The notes under the pieces: model-generated
Databases searched by the model: none
Told to the model about the DNA's origin: nothing
The model's input: only the letters and a program-made list of their open reading frames with translations
Source: a virus
DNA length: 29,179 nucleotides
Reading direction: 5' to 3' (one strand)
Virus record (IMG/VR): IMGVR_UViG_3300032288_001153
Coordinates: 1-29,179 of that record
Made by a program: the position numbers and the translations under genes
Part shown: piece by piece, positions 18,790 through 25,757 of the stretch
Layout of the letters: every line of letters starts with the position of its first letter
How positions within the stretch are numbered: the stretch's first letter is position 1

Positions 18790-20490
18790 ATCTTCGCAGA
18801 TGTCGAAGGCGATGACTTCCTACCTGGGCTATCTCGTATCTGGGTTCTCGTAATCGGGGACCAAACCGGCAGGATCGCCTATGCCGATCAGAGGGGATAC
18901 CCAAGCATCAAAGAGGGACTAGAGCGGCTCAAGGCTGCTCCTAAGGTCTGCTTCCACAACGGCATGGACTACGACTTCTGGGCGATCAACAAACTCTACC
19001 CGGGCACTCTTAGGCAGGACCAGATTGTAGATAGCCTGATTCTCTGCCGTATGAAGTGGCCTGAGTCCAACCACTCTCTAGACCTCCTTGGTGAGCGTGT
19101 AGGATACGATAAGCTCCATTTCAATGACTTCTCCAAGTTCACTCCTGAGATGGTCACGTATTGTCTTCGGGATGTGGAGATTCTGCAACACTTTTGGCCA
19201 AGGATCAGTGACTACGCTGAGAAGTATTCTCAGGCAGTAGAGGCTGAACACTACGTTGGATACGTCCTGTCTAAGCAGAGGCAGCATGGGTTCAAGCTCA
19301 ATGTTGCCAAAGCTCAGAAGCTAGAGCGTATCCTCCGTGGTGAGATTGTAGCAATCGAACGCCAGCTACAGTCTGTCTTCCCTCCGATCACTCACATCAG
19401 GGTGTCCGAGAAGACCGGGAAGATGCTTAGGCCCAAGGTTGAGGAGTTCAACCCAGGCAGCCGTCAGCAGATCGCTAAGCGTCTTTGGGACAAGTACAAG
19501 TGGAAGCCTGACGAAACCACTGAGACTGGTCAGCCCAAGATTGACGAAAGCACACTGAAGGACTGCCATGGTGGAGAAGCTAAGCTCCTCGTCCAGTACT
19601 TCCGCCTTCAGAAGATGCTTGGGCAGCTTTCAGACGGTAAGAACGGCTGGCTCAAGCTCGTTACCAAGGAAGGCTACGTCCACGGCAGCATCAACCAGTG
19701 TGGGGCTAGGACCCACCGAATGTCTCACTTCGCTCCCAACATGGCTCAGGTCGATAAGGATGAGCGGATGCGGGATTGCTGGGAGTCAGACGATGGCGAA
19801 GTTCTAGTCGGCTGTGATGCTGACAGCTTAGAGCTTCGGATGCTGGCTCACTACCTTGCCAAGCACGATGATGGAGAGTTCACCAAAGCACTCCTTCAGG
19901 GCCGCAAGGAAGACGGGACAGACGCCCATAGCAGGAACCAGAAGGCTGCTGACTTCTACTCCCGAGACAACGCCAAGACGCTGATCTACGCCCTCCTGTA
20001 CGGGGCTGGTGACGCCAAGTTGGGTAAGATCGTGAGAGAGGACATGGCTGGTGCCGGGATCACTACCAAAGAGTCTGACTCCAAGTTGGGTAGGGCTGTC
20101 AGGGCTAAGCTCTTAACGGGCGTTAAAGGTCTGGACAAGCTCGTGGAGACTGTGAAGCGCCTCCACAACAAGAATGGGCATCTCCCTGGCCTGGATGGAA
20201 GACCCATCCCCTCTGCCAGTGAACATTCTGCCTTGAACACCCTGCTTCAGTCTGCTGGCGCCATTGTCATGAAGTATGCCCTGGTCATCTTTGATAAGAC
20301 CCACGGCCATCTAGTGAACTACTGCGCCAACGTCCACGACGAAGTTCAGATGAGCGTTAAGCCTGATCTGGCTGATGAGGTCGGTCGGGCGTTTGCCGAC
20401 GCAATCCGAAAGGCTGGTGTCTATCTGAACGTCCGCTGCCCTCTGGCTGGTAACTATGACAAGGGAAAGACATGGGCCGAAACCCACTGA
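18787..20490 (+). CDS. Family A DNA polymerase (T7 gp5-like), lacking the thioredoxin-binding insert
   Basis: 567 residues against 704 in T7. The 3'-5' exonuclease has Asp5/Glu7 in MIFADVEGDD, Asp61 in HNGMDYDFW and Asp129 in YCLRDVEIL. Polymerase motif A is CDADSLELRML (Asp344), motif B RDNAKTLIYALLYGAG (Arg393, Lys397, Tyr401) and motif C VHDEVQMS (Asp518). Between QSVFP and FNPGSR only about 27 residues replace the roughly 75-residue thioredoxin-binding loop of T7, so processivity must be achieved otherwise. The N-terminus matches T7 MIVSDIE, fixing the start although no Shine-Dalgarno is seen; the ATG overlaps a palindrome (18772-18789). A second palindrome encodes LLTGVKG at about 442-448. 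Confidence 0.95.
   Translation: MIFADVEGDDFLPGLSRIWVLVIGDQTGRIAYADQRGYPSIKEGLERLKAAPKVCFHNGMDYDFWAINKLYPGTLRQDQIVDSLILCRMKWPESNHSLDLLGERVGYDKLHFNDFSKFTPEMVTYCLRDVEILQHFWPRISDYAEKYSQAVEAEHYVGYVLSKQRQHGFKLNVAKAQKLERILRGEIVAIERQLQSVFPPITHIRVSEKTGKMLRPKVEEFNPGSRQQIAKRLWDKYKWKPDETTETGQPKIDESTLKDCHGGEAKLLVQYFRLQKMLGQLSDGKNGWLKLVTKEGYVHGSINQCGARTHRMSHFAPNMAQVDKDERMRDCWESDDGEVLVGCDADSLELRMLAHYLAKHDDGEFTKALLQGRKEDGTDAHSRNQKAADFYSRDNAKTLIYALLYGAGDAKLGKIVREDMAGAGITTKESDSKLGRAVRAKLLTGVKGLDKLVETVKRLHNKNGHLPGLDGRPIPSASEHSALNTLLQSAGAIVMKYALVIFDKTHGHLVNYCANVHDEVQMSVKPDLADEVGRAFADAIRKAGVYLNVRCPLAGNYDKGKTWAETH
20111..20128. promoter_or_regulatory. 18-bp palindrome, copy 16, in the DNA polymerase gene
   Basis: TCTTAACG GG CGTTAAAG. 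Read as LTGVKG at residues 443-448, between polymerase motifs B and C. Confidence 0.8.
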
Positions 20491-21302
20491 TGGCGCTCCT
20501 CGATGGAGACATCATTCTTTATCAAGCACTAGGAGTGACATCTGTTGATTTCGATGGGGAGCTTGTCCCGAATCTACCTGAGGCTTACAAGGCGTATGAA
20601 AGTATTGTGGAGGACTGGCATAAGCGGTCCAAAGCAAAGGACCGATGCCTCATCATCAGTTCTGACAGTAACTTCAGGAAGTCCATATCACCCTCATACA
20701 AGGCAGCCCGAGGGCCTAAGCCCAACGGCTTTGCTGATCTTAAGTCTTGGGTGATGGACACCTATGCCCCGACCATCTGGCCTAATATCGAAGCAGATGA
20801 TGTCATGGGTATCCTCCTCACCAGGGAGAAAGGCTGTATTGCTGTCTCCATCGACAAGGACATGAAGACGGTCCCTGGCTGGCACTTCAATCCTGGTCAG
20901 GACAAGACCTTTGAAGTCCATGAAGACGAAGCCAATCTCAACTGGATGCGTCAGGTCCTTATGGGGGATGCGATTGATGGATACACTGGTATCCCTAAAG
21001 TCGGTCCTAAGCGGTCTGAGACTATCCTACCCAAGCCTGAGCCTTTACCTGTCCTGTGGCGTCTAGTTCTGGACGCCTATGAGACGGCCAAACTTGATCC
21101 AAAGTATGCAGTAGCTACTGCACGTTTAGCTTATATCCTTAGAAACGGTGACTATGACAGAGCGAGTGAAACGGTTCTCTGGACAGAACCAGAACCCTGC
21201 CGACGAGAAGAACTACCTCCTGAATACAGCAGAGCTTTACCGCCTTGCAGGCGTTCCACTTCCTCTCGACCTAGCAGCCGACCTGATGGCTCTGGGAATT
21301 GA
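20472..21302 (+). CDS. 5'-3' exonuclease (T7 gp6-like)
   Basis: Up to 276 residues. FEN-type nuclease motifs are visible: LLDGDIILYQA, SDSNFRKSISPSYKAARG, EADDVMGILL, SIDKDMKTVPG, GDAIDGYTGIPKVGPK (helix-hairpin-helix) and ARLAYILRNGDYD. It removes RNA primers and resects host DNA. ATG 20472 has AAGGGA in front; ATG 20490, overlapping the polymerase TGA as TGATG, is the alternative. T7 gp6 ends soon after the LR-x-x-E/D-Y segment, whereas here about 45 more residues (Arg/Pro/Ser-rich, low complexity) run through the next gene in another frame. This tail probably carries little function. A perfect palindrome TGCAGTAGCTACTGCA lies within (21107-21122). Confidence 0.9.
   Translation: MGRNPLMALLDGDIILYQALGVTSVDFDGELVPNLPEAYKAYESIVEDWHKRSKAKDRCLIISSDSNFRKSISPSYKAARGPKPNGFADLKSWVMDTYAPTIWPNIEADDVMGILLTREKGCIAVSIDKDMKTVPGWHFNPGQDKTFEVHEDEANLNWMRQVLMGDAIDGYTGIPKVGPKRSETILPKPEPLPVLWRLVLDAYETAKLDPKYAVATARLAYILRNGDYDRASETVLWTEPEPCRREELPPEYSRALPPCRRSTSSRPSSRPDGSGN
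21107..21122. promoter_or_regulatory. Second palindrome, perfect 16-bp form in the exonuclease gene
   Basis: TGCAGTAGCTACTGCA is a perfect palindrome inside coding sequence (AVATA). It lies far from the cluster at 8.3-12.4 kb. Confidence 0.45.
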
Positions 21303-21345
21303 CGTTGAAGGAATCGAGTACGGGAGCGAAGACGATGAAGGATGA
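21154..21345 (+). CDS. Hypothetical acidic small protein
   Basis: 63 residues from ATG 21154, overlapping 149 bases of the exonuclease frame. The composition is normal for a small phage protein (NYLLNTAELYRLAG, LDLAADLMALGIDVEG, acidic end), in contrast to the low-complexity exonuclease tail read from the same DNA. This is why I take this frame to be the selected one. The function is unknown. Its end overlaps the DUF3310 gene by 11 bases. Confidence 0.55.
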   Translation: MTERVKRFSGQNQNPADEKNYLLNTAELYRLAGVPLPLDLAADLMALGIDVEGIEYGSEDDEG

Positions 21346-21733
21346 TCACGAAGACCTCAAGAGTAATCCTCCTTGGTGGGAGCAGAAGCCTAAGGGACAT
21401 GAGGAGTCCGGTCCAGTTGACCCTATAGCTAATGGAAGGTGGAACTACGGAGGCATGACAGAGGAAGAACCTGTAACGCCCGTTAAAGGTGATGCTGTGT
21501 TCCGCCCCAACCACTACGCCCAATTCTGGCCTGAGCCTATCACTGTCATCAACGCTTGGAGCCTGAACTTCAACAAGGGGAATGCCGTCAAATACATTGC
21601 CAGGGCTGGCCATAAGGATGCTGAGGAGCAGGACCTTAAGAAGGCCATTCGCTATCTCGAAATTGAACTTGAGTGCATCAAGCGTCGGAAGGCGAACGGT
21701 GATGCTATGCAAATCTGGGGAGAAACTCTGTGA
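21335..21733 (+). CDS. DUF3310 protein (T7 gp1.7-like nucleotide kinase family)
   Basis: 132 residues from ATG 21335 (GGGAG nine bases upstream). The C-terminal half has the DUF3310 pattern: RPNHYAQFWPEPITVI, LNFNKGNAVKYIARAG and EEQDLKKAIRYLEIELE. T7 gp1.7, which contains this domain, acts on dTMP/dGMP. The place beside thymidylate synthase and reductase fits nucleotide metabolism. The N-terminal 45 residues are polar linker and hold both a phage-type promoter element (21406-21434) and a palindrome (21471-21488, PVTPVKG). Confidence 0.85.
   Translation: MKDDHEDLKSNPPWWEQKPKGHEESGPVDPIANGRWNYGGMTEEEPVTPVKGDAVFRPNHYAQFWPEPITVINAWSLNFNKGNAVKYIARAGHKDAEEQDLKKAIRYLEIELECIKRRKANGDAMQIWGETL
21406..21434 (+). 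promoter_or_regulatory. Candidate phage RNA polymerase promoter D
   Basis: GTCCGGTCC, GTTGACCC and TATAGCTAATG fit the 29-bp pattern. It lies within the DUF3310 gene and would drive the ThyX-to-PhoH block. Being inside a gene, it could be weaker or fortuitous, but the gap-free alignment argues for function. Confidence 0.55.
21471..21488. promoter_or_regulatory. 18-bp palindrome, copy 17, in the DUF3310 gene
   Basis: CTGTAACG CC CGTTAAAG. Read as VTPVKG in the polar linker before the conserved domain, 37 bases after a phage-type promoter element. Confidence 0.8.
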
Positions 21734-21999
21734 TCATTGATCCGCTTATCAATGAGCCTATCGAGTTCTATTTCAATGAAGACGGTCTGATTGAGATTGA
21801 ATATCTCAACAACGGTAACACCGATACTCTGAATCTCCTTAGCCTTGTTGATGAGCTTCTGGCTGACTTTCAGGACGACCACGGCTACGTGGCTCCCCTG
21901 AAGCGGGATCAGGTCCAAGACCTCTTTGCCGTCTCTGGACAGCTTTCGATGGCAGCCAACCGTATCAATGATTTCGTCAGGAAGTATGCACCCCGATGA
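21730..21999 (+). CDS. Hypothetical protein
   Basis: 89 residues. The GTG start at 21730 overlaps the upstream TGA (GTGA). It has an acidic beta-rich N-terminus (IEFYFNEDGLIEIEYL) and a helical C-terminus. No family was recognised. Tight coupling to DUF3310 and ThyX suggests a role in the nucleotide block. Confidence 0.6.
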   Translation: MIIDPLINEPIEFYFNEDGLIEIEYLNNGNTDTLNLLSLVDELLADFQDDHGYVAPLKRDQVQDLFAVSGQLSMAANRINDFVRKYAPR

Positions 22000-22679
22000 G
22001 CAAGATTGAAGTGGCCGTGGTTGACTGCATGGGGTCCGACCTCAGTGTAGTCAACGCCGCCCGAGTGTCTTTCGATAAGACTAGCGACTGGAACTACTGG
22101 CGTGACGAAGACGGTCAGGTTCTTACTTACCTGAAAGACAAGGATGTCAAGCTGATCCGTTACCTTGCTCAGCATGGTCACTGGTCCCCGTTCTCTCACG
22201 CCTTCCTCAGCTTCCGCATCAAGGCTCCGATCTTCGTTGCTCGCCAGCTTGGTAAGCATCAGGTGGGCCTTGCCTGGAACGAGGTCAGTCGCCGCTACGT
22301 GGATACTCCTCCTGAGTTCTATGAGCCTGAGGGCTTCCGGCTGAAGGCTGAGAACGTCAAGCAGGGAAGCTCAGTGGAGTTCCATGAGGACAACGAAGCT
22401 CTCATTGAGACGCTTAGGCTCTACCACGAGGGGGCTCAGAAGAACTACGACTTCCTTGTGAACGAGCTTGGCATCTGCCCTGAGCAGGCTCGGACGGTCC
22501 TTCCTCAGTCCATGATGACGGAGTGGATTTGGTCCGGTTCTCTGTACGCCTTTGCTCGTATCTGCAAGTTGCGGCTTGATGCTCATGCTCAGTATGAGAC
22601 TCAGGTTGTCGCTCAGATGATCGCTGAAGACTGCGAGTATCATTTCCCGGTTTCTTGGAGGGAGCTTATGGATGTCTGA
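21996..22679 (+). CDS. thyX: Flavin-dependent thymidylate synthase ThyX
   Basis: 227 residues, with the ATG overlapping the upstream TGA (ATGA). Family signs: VVNAARVSFDKTS, LIRYLAQHGHWSPFSHAF, the signature-region segment KHQVGLAWNEVSRRYVD, and EQARTVLPQSMMTEWIWSGSL near the C-terminal dUMP-binding part. ThyX methylates dUMP to dTMP using FAD, NADPH and methylenetetrahydrofolate. The canonical RHR of the RHRxxxxxxxS motif is KHQ here, a variant I associate with phage ThyX proteins. Phage-encoded dTMP supply fits the adjoining reductase, glutaredoxin and MazG genes. Confidence 0.95.
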   Translation: MSKIEVAVVDCMGSDLSVVNAARVSFDKTSDWNYWRDEDGQVLTYLKDKDVKLIRYLAQHGHWSPFSHAFLSFRIKAPIFVARQLGKHQVGLAWNEVSRRYVDTPPEFYEPEGFRLKAENVKQGSSVEFHEDNEALIETLRLYHEGAQKNYDFLVNELGICPEQARTVLPQSMMTEWIWSGSLYAFARICKLRLDAHAQYETQVVAQMIAEDCEYHFPVSWRELMDV

Positions 22680-22929
22680 TCTTCCGCCTGGAATTAGCCA
22701 CTACGATAATCTAGGCAATGCTATCGGAAAACCCCCGAAATCTATGGGGTTGGAGGAGTTCAAAGCTGCGGGGTGTAGGATTACTACCCCCTTGAAGGCA
22801 ATCCGAGCAAACTGCCTAGATTGCATGGGTGGAAGCGCACAGTACGTGCGGGAGTGTGGCCTTAGATCGTGTCCCCTGTGGCCCTTTAGGTCCGGTAAGA
22901 ACCCCTTCCATGGAGCTAAGGATGTCTGA
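22672..22929 (+). CDS. Small Cys-rich phage protein
   Basis: 85 residues, overlapping ThyX by eight bases. The C-terminal core is RANCLDCMGGSAQYVRECG followed by CPLWPFRSGKNPF, a four-to-five-cysteine pattern found in many phage proteins of unknown function and likely to bind zinc. Translational coupling on both sides places it in the nucleotide block. Confidence 0.7.
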   Translation: MSDLPPGISHYDNLGNAIGKPPKSMGLEEFKAAGCRITTPLKAIRANCLDCMGGSAQYVRECGLRSCPLWPFRSGKNPFHGAKDV

Positions 22930-23149
22930 GTTCATCTTGTTCACTAGAGCGGCTTGTAAGTGGTGCGACGAAGCTAAAAGCCTTCTGGTCAGAGAAGGGC
23001 ATACCTATCAGGAGTTCACGGTAATCAATCAGCCGGAGCTAGTAGGAGCCTTTGGCTTCAAGACGGTGCCTCAGGTCTTCCATGGTACCAAATACATTGG
23101 AGGCTTCACTGACCTCCGAGCCTACATTGAAAAGCAGGAGCTTTCTTGA
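22922..23149 (+). CDS. Glutaredoxin
   Basis: 75 residues from ATG 22922, chosen over a longer upstream reading because it starts right at the fold and has GGAG in front. The thioredoxin-fold signs are complete: FTRAACKWCDEAK (redox CxxC), FKTVPQVF (cis-proline), and YIGGFTDLRAYI. It probably keeps the reductase encoded 0.4 kb downstream in its reduced state. It overlaps both neighbours by a few bases (eight at the start, one at the stop). Confidence 0.93.
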   Translation: MSEFILFTRAACKWCDEAKSLLVREGHTYQEFTVINQPELVGAFGFKTVPQVFHGTKYIGGFTDLRAYIEKQELS

Positions 23150-23481
23150 TGGACCTCAACGAGTATCAGAAGTTCACCCGTACGACTGCTTTCTACCCTG
23201 AGGCCGTGGGTTTCGTTTACTGCTCTCTGGGCCTCGCTGGTGAGGCTGGTGAAGTAGCCAATAACGTCAAGAAGGAAATCCGGGACGGCGTTGATAAGTC
23301 CTTGGAAATCCGTGACGAGCTTGGGGACGTGCTTTGGTACGTGGCTCGGCTGGCCGATGAGTATGGCTTTGATCTTGCCGAGGTCGCTCAGTACAACATC
23401 GACAAGCTGAATGATCGTCTGGCTGAGAAGGACCTTCAACAGAAGCCTTCCGGCGAGGACTACCAGCCCAATCTCATCTGA
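23149..23481 (+). CDS. MazG-like nucleotide pyrophosphohydrolase
   Basis: 110 residues from ATG 23149 (TGATG overlap with glutaredoxin, AGGAG about ten bases upstream). The all-alpha NTP pyrophosphatase pattern is clear: GLAGEAGEVANNVKKE (ExxE metal ligands) followed by IRDELGDVLWYVARLAD (ExxD). It hydrolyses nucleoside triphosphates to monophosphates; in phages it is thought to clean the nucleotide pool or lower the (p)ppGpp signal. A palindrome follows the stop by one base (23483-23500). Confidence 0.9.
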   Translation: MDLNEYQKFTRTTAFYPEAVGFVYCSLGLAGEAGEVANNVKKEIRDGVDKSLEIRDELGDVLWYVARLADEYGFDLAEVAQYNIDKLNDRLAEKDLQQKPSGEDYQPNLI

Positions 23482-23482
23482 C

Positions 23483-23500
23483 CTTTATCGCGCGTTAAAG
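23483..23500. promoter_or_regulatory. 18-bp palindrome, copy 18
   Basis: CTTTATCG CG CGTTAAAG, in the leader of the ribonucleotide reductase gene, one base after the MazG-like stop. Confidence 0.8.
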
Positions 23501-23503
23501 ATA

Positions 23504-23518
23504 CAGCACCCACTGAAC
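23504..23518. promoter_or_regulatory. Second palindrome in the reductase leader
   Basis: CAGCACCCACTGAAC: shares the CCACTGAAC half with the three identical copies and lies eight bases before the reductase ATG, right after palindrome copy 18. Confidence 0.45.
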
Positions 23519-23526
23519 GAGAGACG

Positions 23527-25569
23527 ATGAACAATTACCCCCATTATAAGCCCTCCGCCCGTGCAGAAGTCATCACCCGCCGAACCTACTCCCGACCTAA
23601 GCCCGATGGGTCTTTTGAAACTTGGGACGAGATTGTTGATCGAGTCATTTCTCATCAGCGGTGGCTTTGGGAGCGTGCTGTTGGTGACAGGCCCCTTGAT
23701 CGCTGGGAGTCTGGCGAGCTTGAGGAACTCCGTGCGCTCCTTCTGGATCGTCGTGTGTCTCTCTCTGGCCGAACCCTCTGGCTGGGCGGAACAGAAGTGG
23801 CTCGGCGCCGTGAAGCGTCCATGTTCAATTGCTCCTTCACCCGCATCGAAACCGTGCATGACGTTGTGGATGCCTTTTGGCTTCTCCTTCAGGGTTGCGG
23901 TGTTGGCTTTGAGCCTGTCACCGGCACCCTCAACGGCTTCACCAAGCCTCTCCGTGTCGAGGTCATCCGTAGCCAGCGCCACCGCCTGACCCAGAAGAAG
24001 GGCCGTGAGACGAACCTTGAGACGTTCACTGAGCGTCCTGGGGAGATGCCTAGCCATCCTAAGGATACCGTCTGGACCCTGAGCATCGGTGATAGTGCCG
24101 AGGCTTGGGCCAAGGCTGTAGGCAAGCTCCTGGCTCAGAAGCGTAAGGCTGATGTTCTCGTGCTGGACTTCAGCCAAATCCGCCCTGCTGGTGAACGCCT
24201 GAAGGGCTATGGCTGGATTAGCTCTGGTGATGAGACGTTCTCCTATGCCCTCCTGAGGATCGCTCAGCTTCTCTCTGATAGGGCTGGTGAGCTTCTCACT
24301 CGCATCGACATTCTGGACATCATGAACCACCTGGGCACTACCCTCAGCAGCCGCAGGTCTGCCGAGATTGCTCTGGTGCCCTACGGTGATCCTGAGTGGG
24401 AGGAGTTTGCCAAGGCCAAGAAGGACTTCTGGCTCCACGACAACAACCATCGTCAGCAGTCCAACAACTCACTCCTGTTCACCCAGAAGCCTACCCTGGA
24501 TGACCTCTCTGGGGTCTTCAAGCTGATGGAGGAGGCTGGTGGCTCTGAGCCTGGGTTCATCAACGCTGTAGAGGCCAAGCGCCGTGGAGGCTGGTTCAAG
24601 GGCTGTAACCCTTGCGCTGAAATCCTGCTGCCTAACAAGGGCTTCTGCAATCTGGTGGAAGTGAACCTCTCTCGGTTCAACGGTGACATAGGGGGCCTGG
24701 TTCTAGCCATGCGTACCGTGGCCCGTGCCAACTACCGGCAGACCTGTGTAAACCTTGAGGACGGCATCCTTCAGCGTGCTTGGCACGAGAACAACGAGTT
24801 CCTGCGCCTCTGTGGCGTAGGGGTGACTGGTGTTGTGGGTTGGGAGAACGCTGACGATGCCTTCTCTTGGAAGGTGATCCGTCAGGCAGCTACCAGGGGT
24901 GCCTACAGCATGGCCGATGAACTCGGTCTGCCTCGTCCTAAGGCTGTTACTACGGTCAAGCCTTCGGGAACCCTGAGTAAGATCATGGACACGACTGAGG
25001 GTGTGCATAAGCCCCTGGGCAAGTACATCTTCAACAACGTCCGGTTCTCTAAGCATGATCCGTTCGTGGATCGCCTGAAGGCTGCCAACTACAAGGTCAT
25101 TGACGATCCTTCCTCTACCGATGCCGTCCTTGTCACCTTCCCTGTGAAGTTTGACAACGTGGCCTTCGATGTAGTGGATGGTAAGGAAGTGAACCTTGAA
25201 TCTGCTTGGAGGCAGCTTGATCGGTACAAGCTCCTCATGGAGAACTACGTCGATCATAACTGCTCGGTGACTATCAGCTACGCCCCTGAAGAGGCTCCTG
25301 AGATTGTCTCTTGGCTCCATGAGAATTGGAGCAACTACGTTGGGGTGAGCTTCCTCTACCGTACTGACCCGTCCAAGACTGCTGCTGACCTTGGGTATCT
25401 CTATCTCCCTCAGGAGGTAGTTACCAAGGAAGCATACGAAGCCTATGCCTCCACGCTTCGACCTTTGACGCCCGTTAAAGATGGGTCTGAAGAGATGAAG
25501 CCTGAGGTTGACGACTACGAGATTGACACCGGCAACGAGTGTGCAACAGGAGCTTGTCCGATCCGATGA
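23527..25569 (+). CDS. nrdJ: Adenosylcobalamin-dependent (class II) ribonucleotide reductase
   Basis: 680 residues, monomeric Lactobacillus-type layout. Active-site features: MFNCSF (first redox Cys), GCNPCAEILLP with thiyl Cys363 and Glu365, GFCNLVEVNLS (second redox Cys), TTVKPSGTLSKI, and C-terminal shuttle cysteines in CATGACPIR. It converts ribonucleotides to deoxyribonucleotides using B12, so the host must supply or import cobalamin. A palindrome (25463-25480) encodes LTPVKD in the variable linker before the C-terminal tail. The leader has a palindrome and a CAGCACCCACTGAAC element. Candidate reductant: the adjacent glutaredoxin. Confidence 0.95.
   Translation: MNNYPHYKPSARAEVITRRTYSRPKPDGSFETWDEIVDRVISHQRWLWERAVGDRPLDRWESGELEELRALLLDRRVSLSGRTLWLGGTEVARRREASMFNCSFTRIETVHDVVDAFWLLLQGCGVGFEPVTGTLNGFTKPLRVEVIRSQRHRLTQKKGRETNLETFTERPGEMPSHPKDTVWTLSIGDSAEAWAKAVGKLLAQKRKADVLVLDFSQIRPAGERLKGYGWISSGDETFSYALLRIAQLLSDRAGELLTRIDILDIMNHLGTTLSSRRSAEIALVPYGDPEWEEFAKAKKDFWLHDNNHRQQSNNSLLFTQKPTLDDLSGVFKLMEEAGGSEPGFINAVEAKRRGGWFKGCNPCAEILLPNKGFCNLVEVNLSRFNGDIGGLVLAMRTVARANYRQTCVNLEDGILQRAWHENNEFLRLCGVGVTGVVGWENADDAFSWKVIRQAATRGAYSMADELGLPRPKAVTTVKPSGTLSKIMDTTEGVHKPLGKYIFNNVRFSKHDPFVDRLKAANYKVIDDPSSTDAVLVTFPVKFDNVAFDVVDGKEVNLESAWRQLDRYKLLMENYVDHNCSVTISYAPEEAPEIVSWLHENWSNYVGVSFLYRTDPSKTAADLGYLYLPQEVVTKEAYEAYASTLRPLTPVKDGSEEMKPEVDDYEIDTGNECATGACPIR
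25463..25480. promoter_or_regulatory. 18-bp palindrome, copy 19, in the reductase gene
   Basis: CTTTGACG CC CGTTAAAG. Read as LTPVKD in the linker before the C-terminal cysteines of the reductase. Confidence 0.75.
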
Positions 25570-25757
25570 AGGCTGTCTTTGAGTTCAACTTCAAGTCTGG
25601 TCGTCAGGTGACTCTGGGATTTGACGGTGTAGATGACCCTGAGGAAATCCTGAACGCCTTCAAGCAAGCCTCTTGGCTGAAGACAGCCACCGAGTACATC
25701 CTCCTTGACGAAGTGGAGTATGCCCGCTTCGTGGGGTTTGAAGATGCCGAGGGTTAA
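25566..25757 (+). CDS. Hypothetical small protein
   Basis: 63 residues from ATG 25566 (ATGA overlap with the reductase stop). It looks like a small alpha/beta fold (KAVFEFNFKSGRQVTLGF, then ILLDEVEYARFVG). No family was recognised. It is coupled on both sides, between reductase and PhoH. Confidence 0.6.
   Translation: MKAVFEFNFKSGRQVTLGFDGVDDPEEILNAFKQASWLKTATEYILLDEVEYARFVGFEDAEG

Noticed and set aside
22528-22556. GTCCGGTTCTCTGTACGCC resembles the upstream half of the phage-type promoter.
   Set aside because: It lacks the TATAG core and lies inside a conserved ThyX segment, so it is probably coincidence.
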